Source: Plantibacter sp050587525 (GTDB lineage: Bacteria > Actinomycetota > Actinomycetes > Actinomycetales > Microbacteriaceae). From it: a DNA stretch of 64,000 nt. Both the position numbers and the translations under genes were made by a program. Of the stretch, positions 49,819-58,350 are shown piece after piece. The first letter of the stretch is position 1. The number at the start of each line of letters is the position of its first letter. The notes beneath the pieces are model-generated. The model was given only the letters and a program-made list of their open reading frames with translations, did no database searches and was not told the DNA's origin. Location: positions 97,501 to 161,500 of the forward strand of contig NZ_JBOBFT010000011.1 in assembly GCF_050587525.1 (NCBI RefSeq), in the 5' to 3' direction.

Positions 49819-50875
49819 GCAGGGCGCCGCGTTCCACAGTCCGGCCCAAGTGGTCGAGCCCGAGCAGCACGGCGCCGAGGATCGGCGCGTCAGTCACGTA
49901 GCGGAACTCGACGTGCGGCACCCGGCTGCGGATGCGCGATTCGACGAGCGAGGTGAAGAGCGGACGCCGCGCCGCGAGCACGCCGCCACCGAGGACGACC
50001 GGGACCGTGTCGGGAACGCTGCCGGCAGTGCCGCCATCGCCGCTGCCGTCAGCGACGCCGAGACGGACGGCCGCCGCGATCGCGTAGTCCGCGACCTCGT
50101 CCGCCAGCCGTTCGACCAGACGGTTCGCGACCGCATCGCCGTGTTCCGCCGCGGTGAAGACGGCAGGACTCAGCTCGCCGAGTCGCGTTGTGGCGAGCTC
50201 GCCGAAGTGGAGGCGTTCGACGACATCGATCACTCGCGCGGCGCCGAAGTGATCGAGGACCACTCCCGTGAGCGCCGTCGCCTCGCCCCGTCCATCCGCC
50301 TCGCGGGCCGCCGCCGACATCGCCTCGACGCCCAGCTGCAGTCCGCCGCCCCAGTCGCCCGAGATCGGCCCGAGAGATGGGAAGCGGACGAGCTCGCGGT
50401 CGTTCGCGCCGACGCAGTTGATCCCGGCGCCGCAGACGACGGCCACGCCGAGCCCCTCGGTCGTGCCGAGGCGCAGGAGCGCGAAGGTGTCGTTGTCGAC
50501 GGTGGCCGATGGCGACCAGCCGCGCGCGAGGATCGCCGAGTGCATCTCGCGTTGCTCGCGTGCCAGATCGACACCGGCGAGGTACGCGGCGGTGTGCAGG
50601 ATCCTCATTGATCCGAACGGGACTCCTGCGTCGCTCAGCGCGTCGCGGACGAGCCCTTCCAAGCCCGTGACGGCATCCTGGACGCCGGAGACGTGCGGGG
50701 AGTATCCGGGACCACGTCGCCTCGCGAGCAGTTCGCCCTCCATCGTCGCGATGGCGACGTCGGTCTTGCTGTTACCCCCGTCGATCGCGATGAGGACGTT
50801 CGGACCGTGCGCCGGTGTGTCGGGCCCGCCCTCTGTCGTGCCGGTCCGGGCGCCGTCTGCCAGGCCTACGCCCAC
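49799..50875 (-). CDS. BadF/BadG/BcrA-type ATPase, N-acetylglucosamine kinase-like
   Basis: A 358-residue ASKHA-fold sugar kinase. Phosphate-1 motif LIAIDGGNSKTDVAIA (about 27-42), VDNDTFALL, phosphate-2-like VVCGAGINCVG and GPISGDWGGG are visible and match the family that includes GlcNAc and glucosamine kinases. The GTG at 50875 overlaps the end of the GH4 gene by ten bases. Last gene of the operon. With a GH4 phosphoglycosidase and an ABC importer, it could phosphorylate an imported beta-glucoside before cleavage, or the hexose after it. Confidence 0.85.
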   Translation of the reverse strand: MGVGLADGARTGTTEGGPDTPAHGPNVLIAIDGGNSKTDVAIATMEGELLARRRGPGYSPHVSGVQDAVTGLEGLVRDALSDAGVPFGSMRILHTAAYLAGVDLAREQREMHSAILARGWSPSATVDNDTFALLRLGTTEGLGVAVVCGAGINCVGANDRELVRFPSLGPISGDWGGGLQLGVEAMSAAAREADGRGEATALTGVVLDHFGAARVIDVVERLHFGELATTRLGELSPAVFTAAEHGDAVANRLVERLADEVADYAIAAAVRLGVADGSGDGGTAGSVPDTVPVVLGGGVLAARRPLFTSLVESRIRSRVPHVEFRYVTDAPILGAVLLGLDHLGRTVERGALLTPGGR

Positions 50876-52122
50876 GGCAGGAACCTCGCGTTCTCGGCGA
50901 GCAGACGGTCCGCGAGGCCTTCGGCGAGTTCGTACTGGCCGATCAGGGGGTGCGCGAGCATCGCCTTCACGACGCGGTCGCGCCCGCCGTTGACGGCCGC
51001 GTCGAGCGCGAGCTCCTCGTACGCGGACACATGCGCGATCAAGCCTTCCATCGACCGGTCGACCCGACCGATCGGCAACGGCGCGGGGCCCGCCGAGCCG
51101 ATGCGGGACGCCGCTTCGATGACGGCGTCGTCCGGAAGGAACGGGAGCGTGCCGTTGTTGCGCACGTTGACGACCTGCACGTCGCCCCTGTCCTGAAGGA
51201 GCGATGCGACGAGCTGGATGGCCGCGAGGGAGTAGTAGCGTCCGCCGCGCTCCTGGAGTTGCGCCGGCTTGGTGGTGACGAACTCGTCCCGGTAGACCTC
51301 GAGGAGCTCGCGTTCGACGCCCATCACGACCTCTGCCCTGGCCGGTTCCCGTTGCTGGTCGCGGAACACGTCGTTATGGGCGTAGTAGTAGTGCAGGTAG
51401 TACGACGGAACGGCGTTCTGTAGCCGGAGGTGCTCCGGCGTGATGCGGAACACCGAGGCGAGGTCGTCGATCCGTGTATCGATGAGCTCCGGCAGACGAT
51501 CGACGCCGTCGACGAGTACCGCGGTCTCCCAGCTCAGGTGGTTGAGGCCCACGTGCCGCAACCGTACTCGCTCCGGCGCGACGTCGAGCACGCCCGCGAA
51601 GTTCCGTTCGAAGTTGATGGCGACGTTGCACAGCCCGACCGCGCGATGGCCGGCTTCGAGGAGCCCTCTCGTCACGATGCCGACCGGATTCGTGAAGTCC
51701 ACGATCCAGGTCTGGTCACCCGCGAGGGAACGGACCCGGTCCGCGATGTCGAGGACGACGGGGACGGTCCGAAGCGCCTTCGCGAAGCCGCCGGCACCCG
51801 TCGTCTCCTGACCGATGCACCCGCACCCGTGCGGGAAGGTCTCATCGGACAATCGCGTCGACTGTCCGCCGACGCGCAACTGGATGAGGACCGCGGCGGC
51901 ACCGTCCACGGCGCGCGCGAGATCGTCCGTCGTTGTGATGACCGTCGTTCTGCCTGCGGCTGCGACCATGCGCCTGGCGAACGCCCCGACGACCTCGAGC
52001 CGTTCCGGGTCCGTGTCCATCAGCGCGATCTCGTCGATCGTGAACGACTCGGACATCTCGAGCAGTCCGTCGATCAGTTCGGGGGTGTATGTCGATCCTC
52101 CGCCGACGACCGTCAACTTCAT
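50866..52122 (-). CDS. Glycoside hydrolase family 4, 6-phospho-beta-glucosidase type
   Basis: A 418-residue NAD+- and Mn2+-dependent glycosidase of GH4. MKLTVVGGGSTYTPELIDGLL is the family N-terminal NAD site; metal ligands lie in VGLCNVAIN (Cys) and RHVGLNHLSWE (His), and DFTNPVGIVT and QETTGAGGFAKALRTVP are typical of the 6-phospho-beta-glucosidase branch (CelF/LicH/BglT). ATG at 52122 overlaps the permease stop as ATGA and follows AGGAG. Such enzymes usually act on PTS-imported phospho-sugars, but here they are encoded with an ABC importer and a kinase. Confidence 0.92.
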   Translation of the reverse strand: MKLTVVGGGSTYTPELIDGLLEMSESFTIDEIALMDTDPERLEVVGAFARRMVAAAGRTTVITTTDDLARAVDGAAAVLIQLRVGGQSTRLSDETFPHGCGCIGQETTGAGGFAKALRTVPVVLDIADRVRSLAGDQTWIVDFTNPVGIVTRGLLEAGHRAVGLCNVAINFERNFAGVLDVAPERVRLRHVGLNHLSWETAVLVDGVDRLPELIDTRIDDLASVFRITPEHLRLQNAVPSYYLHYYYAHNDVFRDQQREPARAEVVMGVERELLEVYRDEFVTTKPAQLQERGGRYYSLAAIQLVASLLQDRGDVQVVNVRNNGTLPFLPDDAVIEAASRIGSAGPAPLPIGRVDRSMEGLIAHVSAYEELALDAAVNGGRDRVVKAMLAHPLIGQYELAEGLADRLLAENARFLPWA

Positions 52123-53018
52123 CCTTTGACTCCTGACAATTTGATTCCTTCGATGAACGATTTCTGGGCGAAGAAGAACAGCACGATGACGGGGATCATC
52201 ACGAGCACGGTGGCCGCCATCGTGAGGTTCCATTGGACTTGGTGGGTGCTGCGGAACGCTGCGAGCCCAAGCGACAACGTCCAGTTGTCACGGTTCTCAC
52301 CCGTGTAGAGCAGCGGGCCGAAGTAGTCGTTCCAGGTGCGCAGGAACATGAAGAGACCCGCCGCCGCGATGCCTGGACGAGCCATCGGGACGACGACGCG
52401 CATCAGCACACCGAGCTCCGATGCGCCGTCGAGGCGTGCAGAATCGATGTAGGACTGCGGGATCGCCACGAGGAACTGGCGGAGCAGGAAGATGCTGAAC
52501 GCGTCGCCGAACAGGTTCGGCAGGATGAGCGGCCAGAGGGTGCCGGTCAGCCCGGCTTTCGCCCACATGACGTACATCGGGACGGCGATGACCTGTGGCG
52601 GGAGCATCATGGCGACGATCACGAGGTAGAACGCCCACGTGCGGCCCTTCCACTTGAGCTTCGCGAGGCCGTAGGCGATGGGCACACTCGAGAGGAGCAT
52701 CGCCGCGGTCGCCGTGACCGAGTAGAAGAGGCTCCGGCCGAAGTAGCCGAGCATGGGCGCCTTCTGGAAGACGTCCGCGAAGTTCTCCCAGTGCCACTCG
52801 CGTGGCCAGAGGTCCTTCGTGAGCGCCTGCTGATCGCTCATGAGCGCGGTCAGTAGCACGAAGACGATGGGGGCGATGAAGCCGATCGCCATCGCGACGG
52901 CCACGGCGTGGAGGCCGATCCAGGCGAGCGCCTGGCGGGCGACGACGCGGGGCGTCCGCTTGCGGCGGGGAAGCCGGGCCATGGGGGAGGCCGGGCGTTC
53001 CAGGACGGTCGAGGTCAT
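52119..53018 (-). CDS. Carbohydrate ABC transporter permease, MalG type
   Basis: A 299-residue inner-membrane permease. Basic N-terminus, six membrane segments, and the EAA loop IPQSYIDSARLDGASELGVLMRVVVPMARPG. ATG at 53018 follows AGGAGG by eight bases, three bases after the stop of the MalF-type gene. The stop overlaps the GH4 start. Partner of the permease at 53022. Confidence 0.93.
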   Translation of the reverse strand: MTSTVLERPASPMARLPRRKRTPRVVARQALAWIGLHAVAVAMAIGFIAPIVFVLLTALMSDQQALTKDLWPREWHWENFADVFQKAPMLGYFGRSLFYSVTATAAMLLSSVPIAYGLAKLKWKGRTWAFYLVIVAMMLPPQVIAVPMYVMWAKAGLTGTLWPLILPNLFGDAFSIFLLRQFLVAIPQSYIDSARLDGASELGVLMRVVVPMARPGIAAAGLFMFLRTWNDYFGPLLYTGENRDNWTLSLGLAAFRSTHQVQWNLTMAATVLVMIPVIVLFFFAQKSFIEGIKLSGVKG

Positions 53019-53021
53019 GAC

Positions 53022-54041
53022 TCAGTCCTCCTCTCCGACGCCCGAGACGCGCATGCGTCGGACGAGGATGATCGTGAAAGCGGCGGAAACGATGAACAGC
53101 ACAATCGCCATGGTCGAGGCGTAGCCCATGTTGTAGGAGTGGAATCCCTGCTCGTAGAGCCACATCGGGAACGTGAGGGTCGAGTTGTCGGGGTAGCCGA
53201 GGGAGGCGATGTTCCCCACAGCGTCCGAGGAGCCGGAGGCGACCGCGCCGGCGACCACAGCCTCGGTGAAGTATTGGAGCCCGACGATGATCGAGTTGAT
53301 GATGGCGAAGAGCAGCACGGGCGAGATGGAAGGCAGCGTGATGTGCCAGAACCGGGTGAACGCTCCTGCCCCGTCGAGCGCGGCGGCCTCGTAGTAGTCG
53401 GCTGGCACGTCGAGCAGTGCGGCCAGGAGAATGACCATGATCTCGCCGGACGCCCAGAGCGCCAGGACGGTCAGCGCCGGCTTCGCGAGTGCCGGATCGT
53501 TGAACCACAGCGGCCCCTTGATGCCGAAGACCGCGAGGAACTGGTTGACGGGTCCGGTGCCTGGGTTGAAGAGGAAGACGAACGCGAGGGCCGCAGCGAC
53601 CGGCGGAGCGAGTGCCGGGAGGTAGAAGAGGGTCCGGAAGACGCCGGAGCCCCGCTTGATCTTGGTGAGCACCATCGCGGTCAGGAGCCCGTAGACCACC
53701 CGACCGACCGTGATCGCGACCACGAGGTACACGGTGTTCCGGATCGATACCCAGATGAGTGGATCCTGCGTGAACATGAACACGTAGTTCTGGATTCCGA
53801 CGAAGACCGGTTCGTTGATGAGGTCGTAGCTCGTGAAGGAGTAGAACACTGTCGCGAGGAGCGGGTAGGCGAAGAAGACGCCGAAGCCGATGACCCACGG
53901 TGACATGAACGCGAGGACGACCCACCGGTTGCGACGAGCTGCTGCACCTGAGCGGCGCTTGGCGGGGACGCGGGGCCGGCCCGCCGGCGCCCCGAGGTGG
54001 GGCGCCGACGTTCCGGGTGCTGCGGAGAGTGACGTGGTCAT
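53022..54041 (-). CDS. Carbohydrate ABC transporter permease, MalF type
   Basis: A 339-residue inner-membrane permease with a 40-residue basic, Pro/Ala-rich lead before the first membrane helix. EAA loop VPADYYEAAALDGAGAFTRFWHITLPSISPVLLFAI is intact. ATG at 54041 overlaps the binding-protein stop (ATGA). No ATPase gene is in the operon; actinobacterial sugar importers often share one (MsiK-like) encoded elsewhere. Confidence 0.93.
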   Translation of the reverse strand: MTTSLSAAPGTSAPHLGAPAGRPRVPAKRRSGAAARRNRWVVLAFMSPWVIGFGVFFAYPLLATVFYSFTSYDLINEPVFVGIQNYVFMFTQDPLIWVSIRNTVYLVVAITVGRVVYGLLTAMVLTKIKRGSGVFRTLFYLPALAPPVAAALAFVFLFNPGTGPVNQFLAVFGIKGPLWFNDPALAKPALTVLALWASGEIMVILLAALLDVPADYYEAAALDGAGAFTRFWHITLPSISPVLLFAIINSIIVGLQYFTEAVVAGAVASGSSDAVGNIASLGYPDNSTLTFPMWLYEQGFHSYNMGYASTMAIVLFIVSAAFTIILVRRMRVSGVGEED

Positions 54042-55363
54042 TGTTTGAGCGCGTTCCCGTTGGTGATCTGTGTGTCGACCTCCGCGAGGCCGGCCTTCAG
54101 ATCGCTGACGCCGCCCGTCTGCCACTTCACCGCGAAGTCGCTCGCAGTCTTGAGGAAGGCCCCGCCGTTCGCCGTCGTCGGGAGCGACGAGGAGTGCTCA
54201 TTGCTGAAGATGTCGAGGAACGGTGCGAGCGTTCCAGTGAATGCGAGGTCGGGGGACTTCAGGGCGTCGAGGGTCGTCGGGACGTTCTTCAGGCCGTTGG
54301 CGAGCTCGACGAGCGGTGCCGTCTCCGTCGTCAGGTATTTGATGAGCTCCCAGGCGGCCCCGGCGTTCTTGGCGCCCTTCGGGATCCCGATGACGTTGCC
54401 GCCGATGTTGCTGCCGCCGTAGGCGTCGACGAGGTCGTCGGTGACGGGCAGGGGAGCGGTACCGTACTCGATGTCCGGCGCTTGCGAGTCGATGAATCCG
54501 GTCCGGAACTCGCCGTCGAACATCATCGCGACCTGTCCGGTCTGGAAGGCGTTGTCGGCCGAGTACTTCTGGCCGGCCGCCGCGGTGAAGGCCGTGAGCT
54601 TGTCCTGACCGTAGAAGTCCGTCATGTCCTTCTGCCAGGTGAAGAGGTCCTTCCATCCGGTGCTCGTCGCGAGACTCGACGTCCCGTCCTTGTCCTGCCA
54701 ATCCGCGCCGAACTGCGGCGCCCAGACGTCGAGGCGGTTGTTGTAGAAGCCGATCGTCGGGACGAACCCTGCGACCTTGATGGTGCCGTCTGCGTTGAAC
54801 TCGGTGAGCTTCTCGGCCGCGTCCTTGAGCTCGCTCATTGTCTTCGGCGGATCGGTGATGCCTGCCTTGGCGAAGAGGTCCTTGTTGTAGTACAGGCCGT
54901 AGTCGTCGGCGAGGAGCGGCATCGAACAGCGCACGCCCTGGTACTCGGTGTAGTCGAGGACGGCCTGCGGGATCTGTTTGAGGTCCACGTCGTCGCGCTT
55001 GACGTAGCCGCCGAGGTCCTGGAACGCGCCGGACTTGCAGTACTGGCCGAGTGCGTTGGCGTTGCTCGAGATGGCGACGTCCGGTGCCGTTCCACCCCGG
55101 ATCGCCTGCGATATCTTGTCGTCGTCCTGGCTGCCCTCGCTCGTGATCGTGATGTTGGGGTGCAGTTTGTGGAAGCCTGCGAGGGCGCCGTCGATCACGT
55201 CGAGCTCCTTGTCGGCGAAGCCGCTCCAGACGGTCAGGGTGATCTTCTCGTCGTCGCCGGGCGCTGGCGACAACGATGTCGACGACGCGGCTCCTCCGGA
55301 ACAGGCGCTCAGGGCGATGGTGGCTGTCGCCACGAGGGCGATGGTGGGAATGAGTCTCTTCAT
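54038..55363 (-). CDS. Sugar ABC transporter substrate-binding lipoprotein
   Basis: A 441-residue family 1 extracellular solute-binding protein. Signal peptide MKRLIPTIALVATATIALSAC gives a lipidated Cys21. ITLTVWSGFADKELDVIDGALAGFHKLHPNI, YGLYYNKDLFAKAGI and AAWELIKYLTTET are the usual family 1 landmarks. ATG at 55363 with TGGAG upstream. First gene of the importer part, downstream of the ROK regulator gene by 157 bp; that gap would carry its promoter. Confidence 0.93.
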   Translation of the reverse strand: MKRLIPTIALVATATIALSACSGGAASSTSLSPAPGDDEKITLTVWSGFADKELDVIDGALAGFHKLHPNITITSEGSQDDDKISQAIRGGTAPDVAISSNANALGQYCKSGAFQDLGGYVKRDDVDLKQIPQAVLDYTEYQGVRCSMPLLADDYGLYYNKDLFAKAGITDPPKTMSELKDAAEKLTEFNADGTIKVAGFVPTIGFYNNRLDVWAPQFGADWQDKDGTSSLATSTGWKDLFTWQKDMTDFYGQDKLTAFTAAAGQKYSADNAFQTGQVAMMFDGEFRTGFIDSQAPDIEYGTAPLPVTDDLVDAYGGSNIGGNVIGIPKGAKNAGAAWELIKYLTTETAPLVELANGLKNVPTTLDALKSPDLAFTGTLAPFLDIFSNEHSSSLPTTANGGAFLKTASDFAVKWQTGGVSDLKAGLAEVDTQITNGNALKQ

Positions 55364-55520
55364 CGGTACTCCAGTCGGGGGTGTTGGAATGCTCTCTGTC
55401 GGATCGTGCGGGTGGGGCTGGTGCTGGTGGGGCTGTGGTACGACTGATGACGGCCTGTGGTCGGAGACCACGGTCGTGGGGATGCAGCTGAGTGCGGGTC
55501 GGGGTCGGTGCGGGTCGAGG

Positions 55521-56690
55521 TCAGTGTTCGAGGACTGAGCCGGCCGCGAACGAGCGCTCGCGGGCGGGCACGAGGGCAGCTTGAACTGCCCCTGCGCGGA
55601 CTGAACTCACGTCGGCTCGCCCTGGGACGAGCGGCACACGCGGTTCCACGATGAGGGCGAGCGCTTCGCTCACGAGTCGGCAGAACGGTTCTCCGCCAGC
55701 GACGCCGATGTCGCCGTCGATCACGATGAGCTCCGGATCGAGGATGCTGACGACTGCCGCGAGTCCGCCGGAGACGCGGCGCGCGAGGTCTGTGGCGAAC
55801 CCGCTCGTGGGATCCGCGAGGCTCTGTTCGAGCGCATCGATCGGCCCGGTCGCTTCGATCCCGTGCGACTCGGCGAGAGCGACGATGGCCGCGTTCGAGA
55901 GGAGATCACCGAAGCGCCCAGGGCCGATGGAACCGGTCTGCGCGAGGTCGGGGACGAGGGCGAAGCCGATCTCGCCGGCACCCCTGGTTGCTCCACGGAC
56001 GAGTTCGCCGCCCACGATGACCGACGAGCCGAGCCCTCGTTCCGACATCCAGAGCAGGACGAAGTCGTCGATCCCCTGTGCGACGCCCTGGGACATCTCG
56101 TTGAGGGCGACGAGGTTGACGTCGTTCTCGACCGTGACCGGGACGTCCAGACGTCCGTCGAGGAACGTGCGGAGGTCGAAGCCATTCCAGGCCGGCAGTT
56201 CCGAGGCGTAGCGGAGTTCGCCTGACACGGTGTCGACGGCTCCGGGCAGGCCGATCGAGATGTGCGCGAGTGCTGCCGGATCGATGCCGAGTGCGCCGCA
56301 CGCCGTCGTGAGCGCCTCCAGGAGTGCGTCTGCGGGTCGGTCGAGGGCGTCGCTCGTGTGGACGAAGGACTCTGCGACGATCGTGCCGCGGAGGTCTGCG
56401 ATGCCGACGTCGATGCCGCTGCGAGTCACGTCGACGCCGGCCGTGTAGGCGGCATCCGCTTTCAGCTGCCACAGCTGGGCGCGGGGTCCAGGACCCTCAT
56501 CGCGGAGCCCGGCGCGTTCCACGAGGCCGACCTGTTCGAGGCGGGTGAGGAGTTGTGCGGTCGCGGGCTTCGAGAGCCCGACGAGCGTTTCGAGTTGCGA
56601 TCGGGACACGACGGGCTGCTGCACGAGCGCTTCGAGGGCTGCGCGGTCGTTGATGACCCGCAGGACGCTCGGACTGCCTGATGCGGCCAT
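55521..56690 (-). CDS. ROK family transcriptional repressor (NagC/XylR type)
   Basis: A 389-residue regulator with an N-terminal winged helix (residues about 10-75; ALEALVQQPVVSRSQLETLVGLSKPATAQLLTRLEQVGLVERAG) and a ROK sugar-kinase-like domain (AGVDVTRSGIDVGIADLRG ... HISIGLPGAVD ... VENDVNLVALNE). The zinc-binding Cys cluster of ROK kinases is not apparent in the GATRGAGEIGFALVP region, so it is a regulator rather than a kinase. ATG at 56690 follows AGAGGAG. Same strand as, and upstream of, the beta-glucoside operon, which it most probably represses until a phospho-sugar or glucoside binds. A candidate operator lies at 56730. Confidence 0.9.
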   Translation of the reverse strand: MAASGSPSVLRVINDRAALEALVQQPVVSRSQLETLVGLSKPATAQLLTRLEQVGLVERAGLRDEGPGPRAQLWQLKADAAYTAGVDVTRSGIDVGIADLRGTIVAESFVHTSDALDRPADALLEALTTACGALGIDPAALAHISIGLPGAVDTVSGELRYASELPAWNGFDLRTFLDGRLDVPVTVENDVNLVALNEMSQGVAQGIDDFVLLWMSERGLGSSVIVGGELVRGATRGAGEIGFALVPDLAQTGSIGPGRFGDLLSNAAIVALAESHGIEATGPIDALEQSLADPTSGFATDLARRVSGGLAAVVSILDPELIVIDGDIGVAGGEPFCRLVSEALALIVEPRVPLVPGRADVSSVRAGAVQAALVPARERSFAAGSVLEH

Positions 56691-56729
56691 GGTCGCTCCT
56701 CTGTGTTTCGGGGGACGATGCTCTCGTCG

Positions 56730-56756
56730 AATCGACTAGGAAGTTACCTATCGATT
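56730..56756. promoter_or_regulatory. Inverted repeat upstream of the ROK gene, candidate operator
   Basis: AATCGA ... TCGATT are perfect outer arms; TAGG ... CCTA form inner arms around AAGTTA, with one unpaired C. AT-richer than its surroundings and 40 bp before the ROK start, also facing the epimerase gene. Confidence 0.5.
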
Positions 56757-56862
56757 AACGAGACTGTAGAAGCGTCCTCGGGTGGAGTCAAGGGATGGAG
56801 CCGGATTCGCTCGAAATCCGCGCGAACGACCGATGTCAGAGGCACCCCATAGGGTTGATGGC

Positions 56863-57702
56863 ATGGGGAACGACACAGCCGGGAGAACACCTGACAGCGC
56901 GGGCACGTGGTGCGTCACGGGTGCCGCGGGAAGCATCGGCCGGGCGCTTCGGGCGCATCTCGCGAGCAGAGGGGTGCCGCTCGTCTCACTCGACCTCGTC
57001 GACGCGAATCCCGCCGGTCCGAACGATCGCACCGTCCGAGCCGACGTCCGCGACCTCGCTGCACTCGAAGCAGCCTTCGCCGGCTGCGTCGGCGTCATCC
57101 ATCTGGGCGGCTTCGCCGATGAAGCCGACTTCCACGATTTGGCCGAGGTCAACATCGTCGGGACCTACCACGTGCTCGAAGCTGCTCGTCGTGCAGGCGT
57201 CGGCCGCGTCGTCTTCGCGAGCAGCAATCGGTTGACTGGTTCGTACCCGGAGTCCGTGACGGTGGACCCGTCCATGCCCCCACGCCCTGACGGTTTCTAC
57301 GGCGTCTCGAAGGTGGCGGGCGAGGCGCTCTGTCAGGTGTACACGGACAAGTTCGGGCTCAGCACGATCGGCCTCCGCATCGGCAGCTACGAGGAGCGGC
57401 CCACCACCGCGCGCGAATCGCACACCTGGCTGAGCCATGGCGACGCCCTCCGGGCGTTCGACGCTGCGATGTCCACGGCCGTGCAGCACGCCGTCTTCTA
57501 TGCGGTCTCGCGCAATCGCGACCGCTGGTGGAGCCTCGCCGAGGGCGAGGCGATCGGTTTCGTGCCGGTCGACGACGCTGCCGACTTCGGAGATCTCGGC
57601 ACCGTCCCGGCAGGCGTTCCTCAGGGCGGCGTCTTCGCGTCACCCGCATATTCCCTCGACCGCATGCAATCGCACAACACCCCTGGAGCCACCGCACCAT
57701 GA
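56863..57702 (+). CDS. NAD-dependent epimerase/dehydratase, uronate dehydrogenase-like
   Basis: A 279-residue extended SDR. WCVTGAAGSIGRALRAHLASRGV is the Rossmann motif; VIHLGGFADEADFHDLAEVNIVGTYHVLEAARRAGV, FASSNRLTGSY and the catalytic YGVSKVAGE (YxxxK) follow the pattern of uronate (hexuronate) dehydrogenases. The ATG at 56863 has no ribosome site, but TAGGGT seven bases upstream suggests a leaderless start; upstream in-frame codons from 56782 cross the promoter. Its stop overlaps the next ATG (ATGA). Confidence 0.85.
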   Translation: MGNDTAGRTPDSAGTWCVTGAAGSIGRALRAHLASRGVPLVSLDLVDANPAGPNDRTVRADVRDLAALEAAFAGCVGVIHLGGFADEADFHDLAEVNIVGTYHVLEAARRAGVGRVVFASSNRLTGSYPESVTVDPSMPPRPDGFYGVSKVAGEALCQVYTDKFGLSTIGLRIGSYEERPTTARESHTWLSHGDALRAFDAAMSTAVQHAVFYAVSRNRDRWWSLAEGEAIGFVPVDDAADFGDLGTVPAGVPQGGVFASPAYSLDRMQSHNTPGATAP

Positions 57703-58301
57703 CCGACCCCTCTCGCATCGACACAGACCCGTCCCGCTTCCAGACCGAGCGAACGTGGCGCGGACGCGTCTTCATCGCTACGAGCCTCGACGGCTTCATC
57801 GCCCGGCCCGACGGCGACATCGCCTGGCTCACGAACCCGCGCGAGGACGTGACGCATCCCGCTCCGCTGCACGGCGAGGAGGTGGGCGGCTACGAATCGT
57901 TCATGGCGAGCGTCGATCACATCGTCATGGGGCGGACGACGTACGAGACCGTGCTCGGCTTCGACGGCTGGCCCTACCCGGATCACCGCGTCGTCGTGCT
58001 CAGCACGACGCTCGCCGAGGACGTCGACGAGCGGGTGAGCGTCGTTCGATCCGTCGCCGGTGCCGTTCGCGCGCTCACTGACGCAGGGTCCCGAGGTGCG
58101 TACATCGATGGCGGACGCGTGATCCAGTCGTTCCTCGCCGCCGATCTCATCGACGAGCTGACGATCACGCATGTGCCCGTGCTGCTCGGCGCCGGTCTGC
58201 CGCTCTTCGGCGCCCTCGACCATGACCGCCAGCTCTCCTTGCAGGCGACGGGCGTCTCGGCGAACGGCCTCACGCACGCCCGATACGACGTCGTGCGTTG
58301 A
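57699..58301 (+). CDS. Dihydrofolate reductase/RibD C-terminal family protein
   Basis: A 200-residue protein of the RibD C-terminal (DHFR-like) family. VFIATSLDGFIARPDGDIAWL, HIVMGRTTYETVLGF, VVLSTTL, GAYIDGGRVIQSFL and ITHVPVLLGAGLPLFG are the conserved blocks. NADPH-dependent reduction is likely; the substrate is unknown, as for most stand-alone members. ATG at 57699 overlaps the epimerase stop. The TGA stop lies in the first of three 12-bp palindromes. Confidence 0.9.
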   Translation: MTDPSRIDTDPSRFQTERTWRGRVFIATSLDGFIARPDGDIAWLTNPREDVTHPAPLHGEEVGGYESFMASVDHIVMGRTTYETVLGFDGWPYPDHRVVVLSTTLAEDVDERVSVVRSVAGAVRALTDAGSRGAYIDGGRVIQSFLAADLIDELTITHVPVLLGAGLPLFGALDHDRQLSLQATGVSANGLTHARYDVVR

Positions 58302-58350
58302 CGCGTGTCACGGGTCGCTGACGCGCGTCACCACGTGCTGACGCGCGTCA
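58299..58350. repeat. Three 12-bp palindromes at 20-bp period joining two stop codons
   Basis: TGACGCGTGTCA (58299-58310), TGACGCGCGTCA (58319-58330) and TGACGCGCGTCA (58339-58350). The TGA of the first is the stop of the RibD-like gene; the TCA of the third is the reverse-strand TGA stop of the deoR gene. Each can form a hairpin. Confidence 0.88.

Noticed and set aside
55521..56690. ROK protein as a glucokinase
   Set aside because: It has an N-terminal winged helix and lacks the evident zinc-Cys cluster of ROK kinases, and it stands before a sugar operon.
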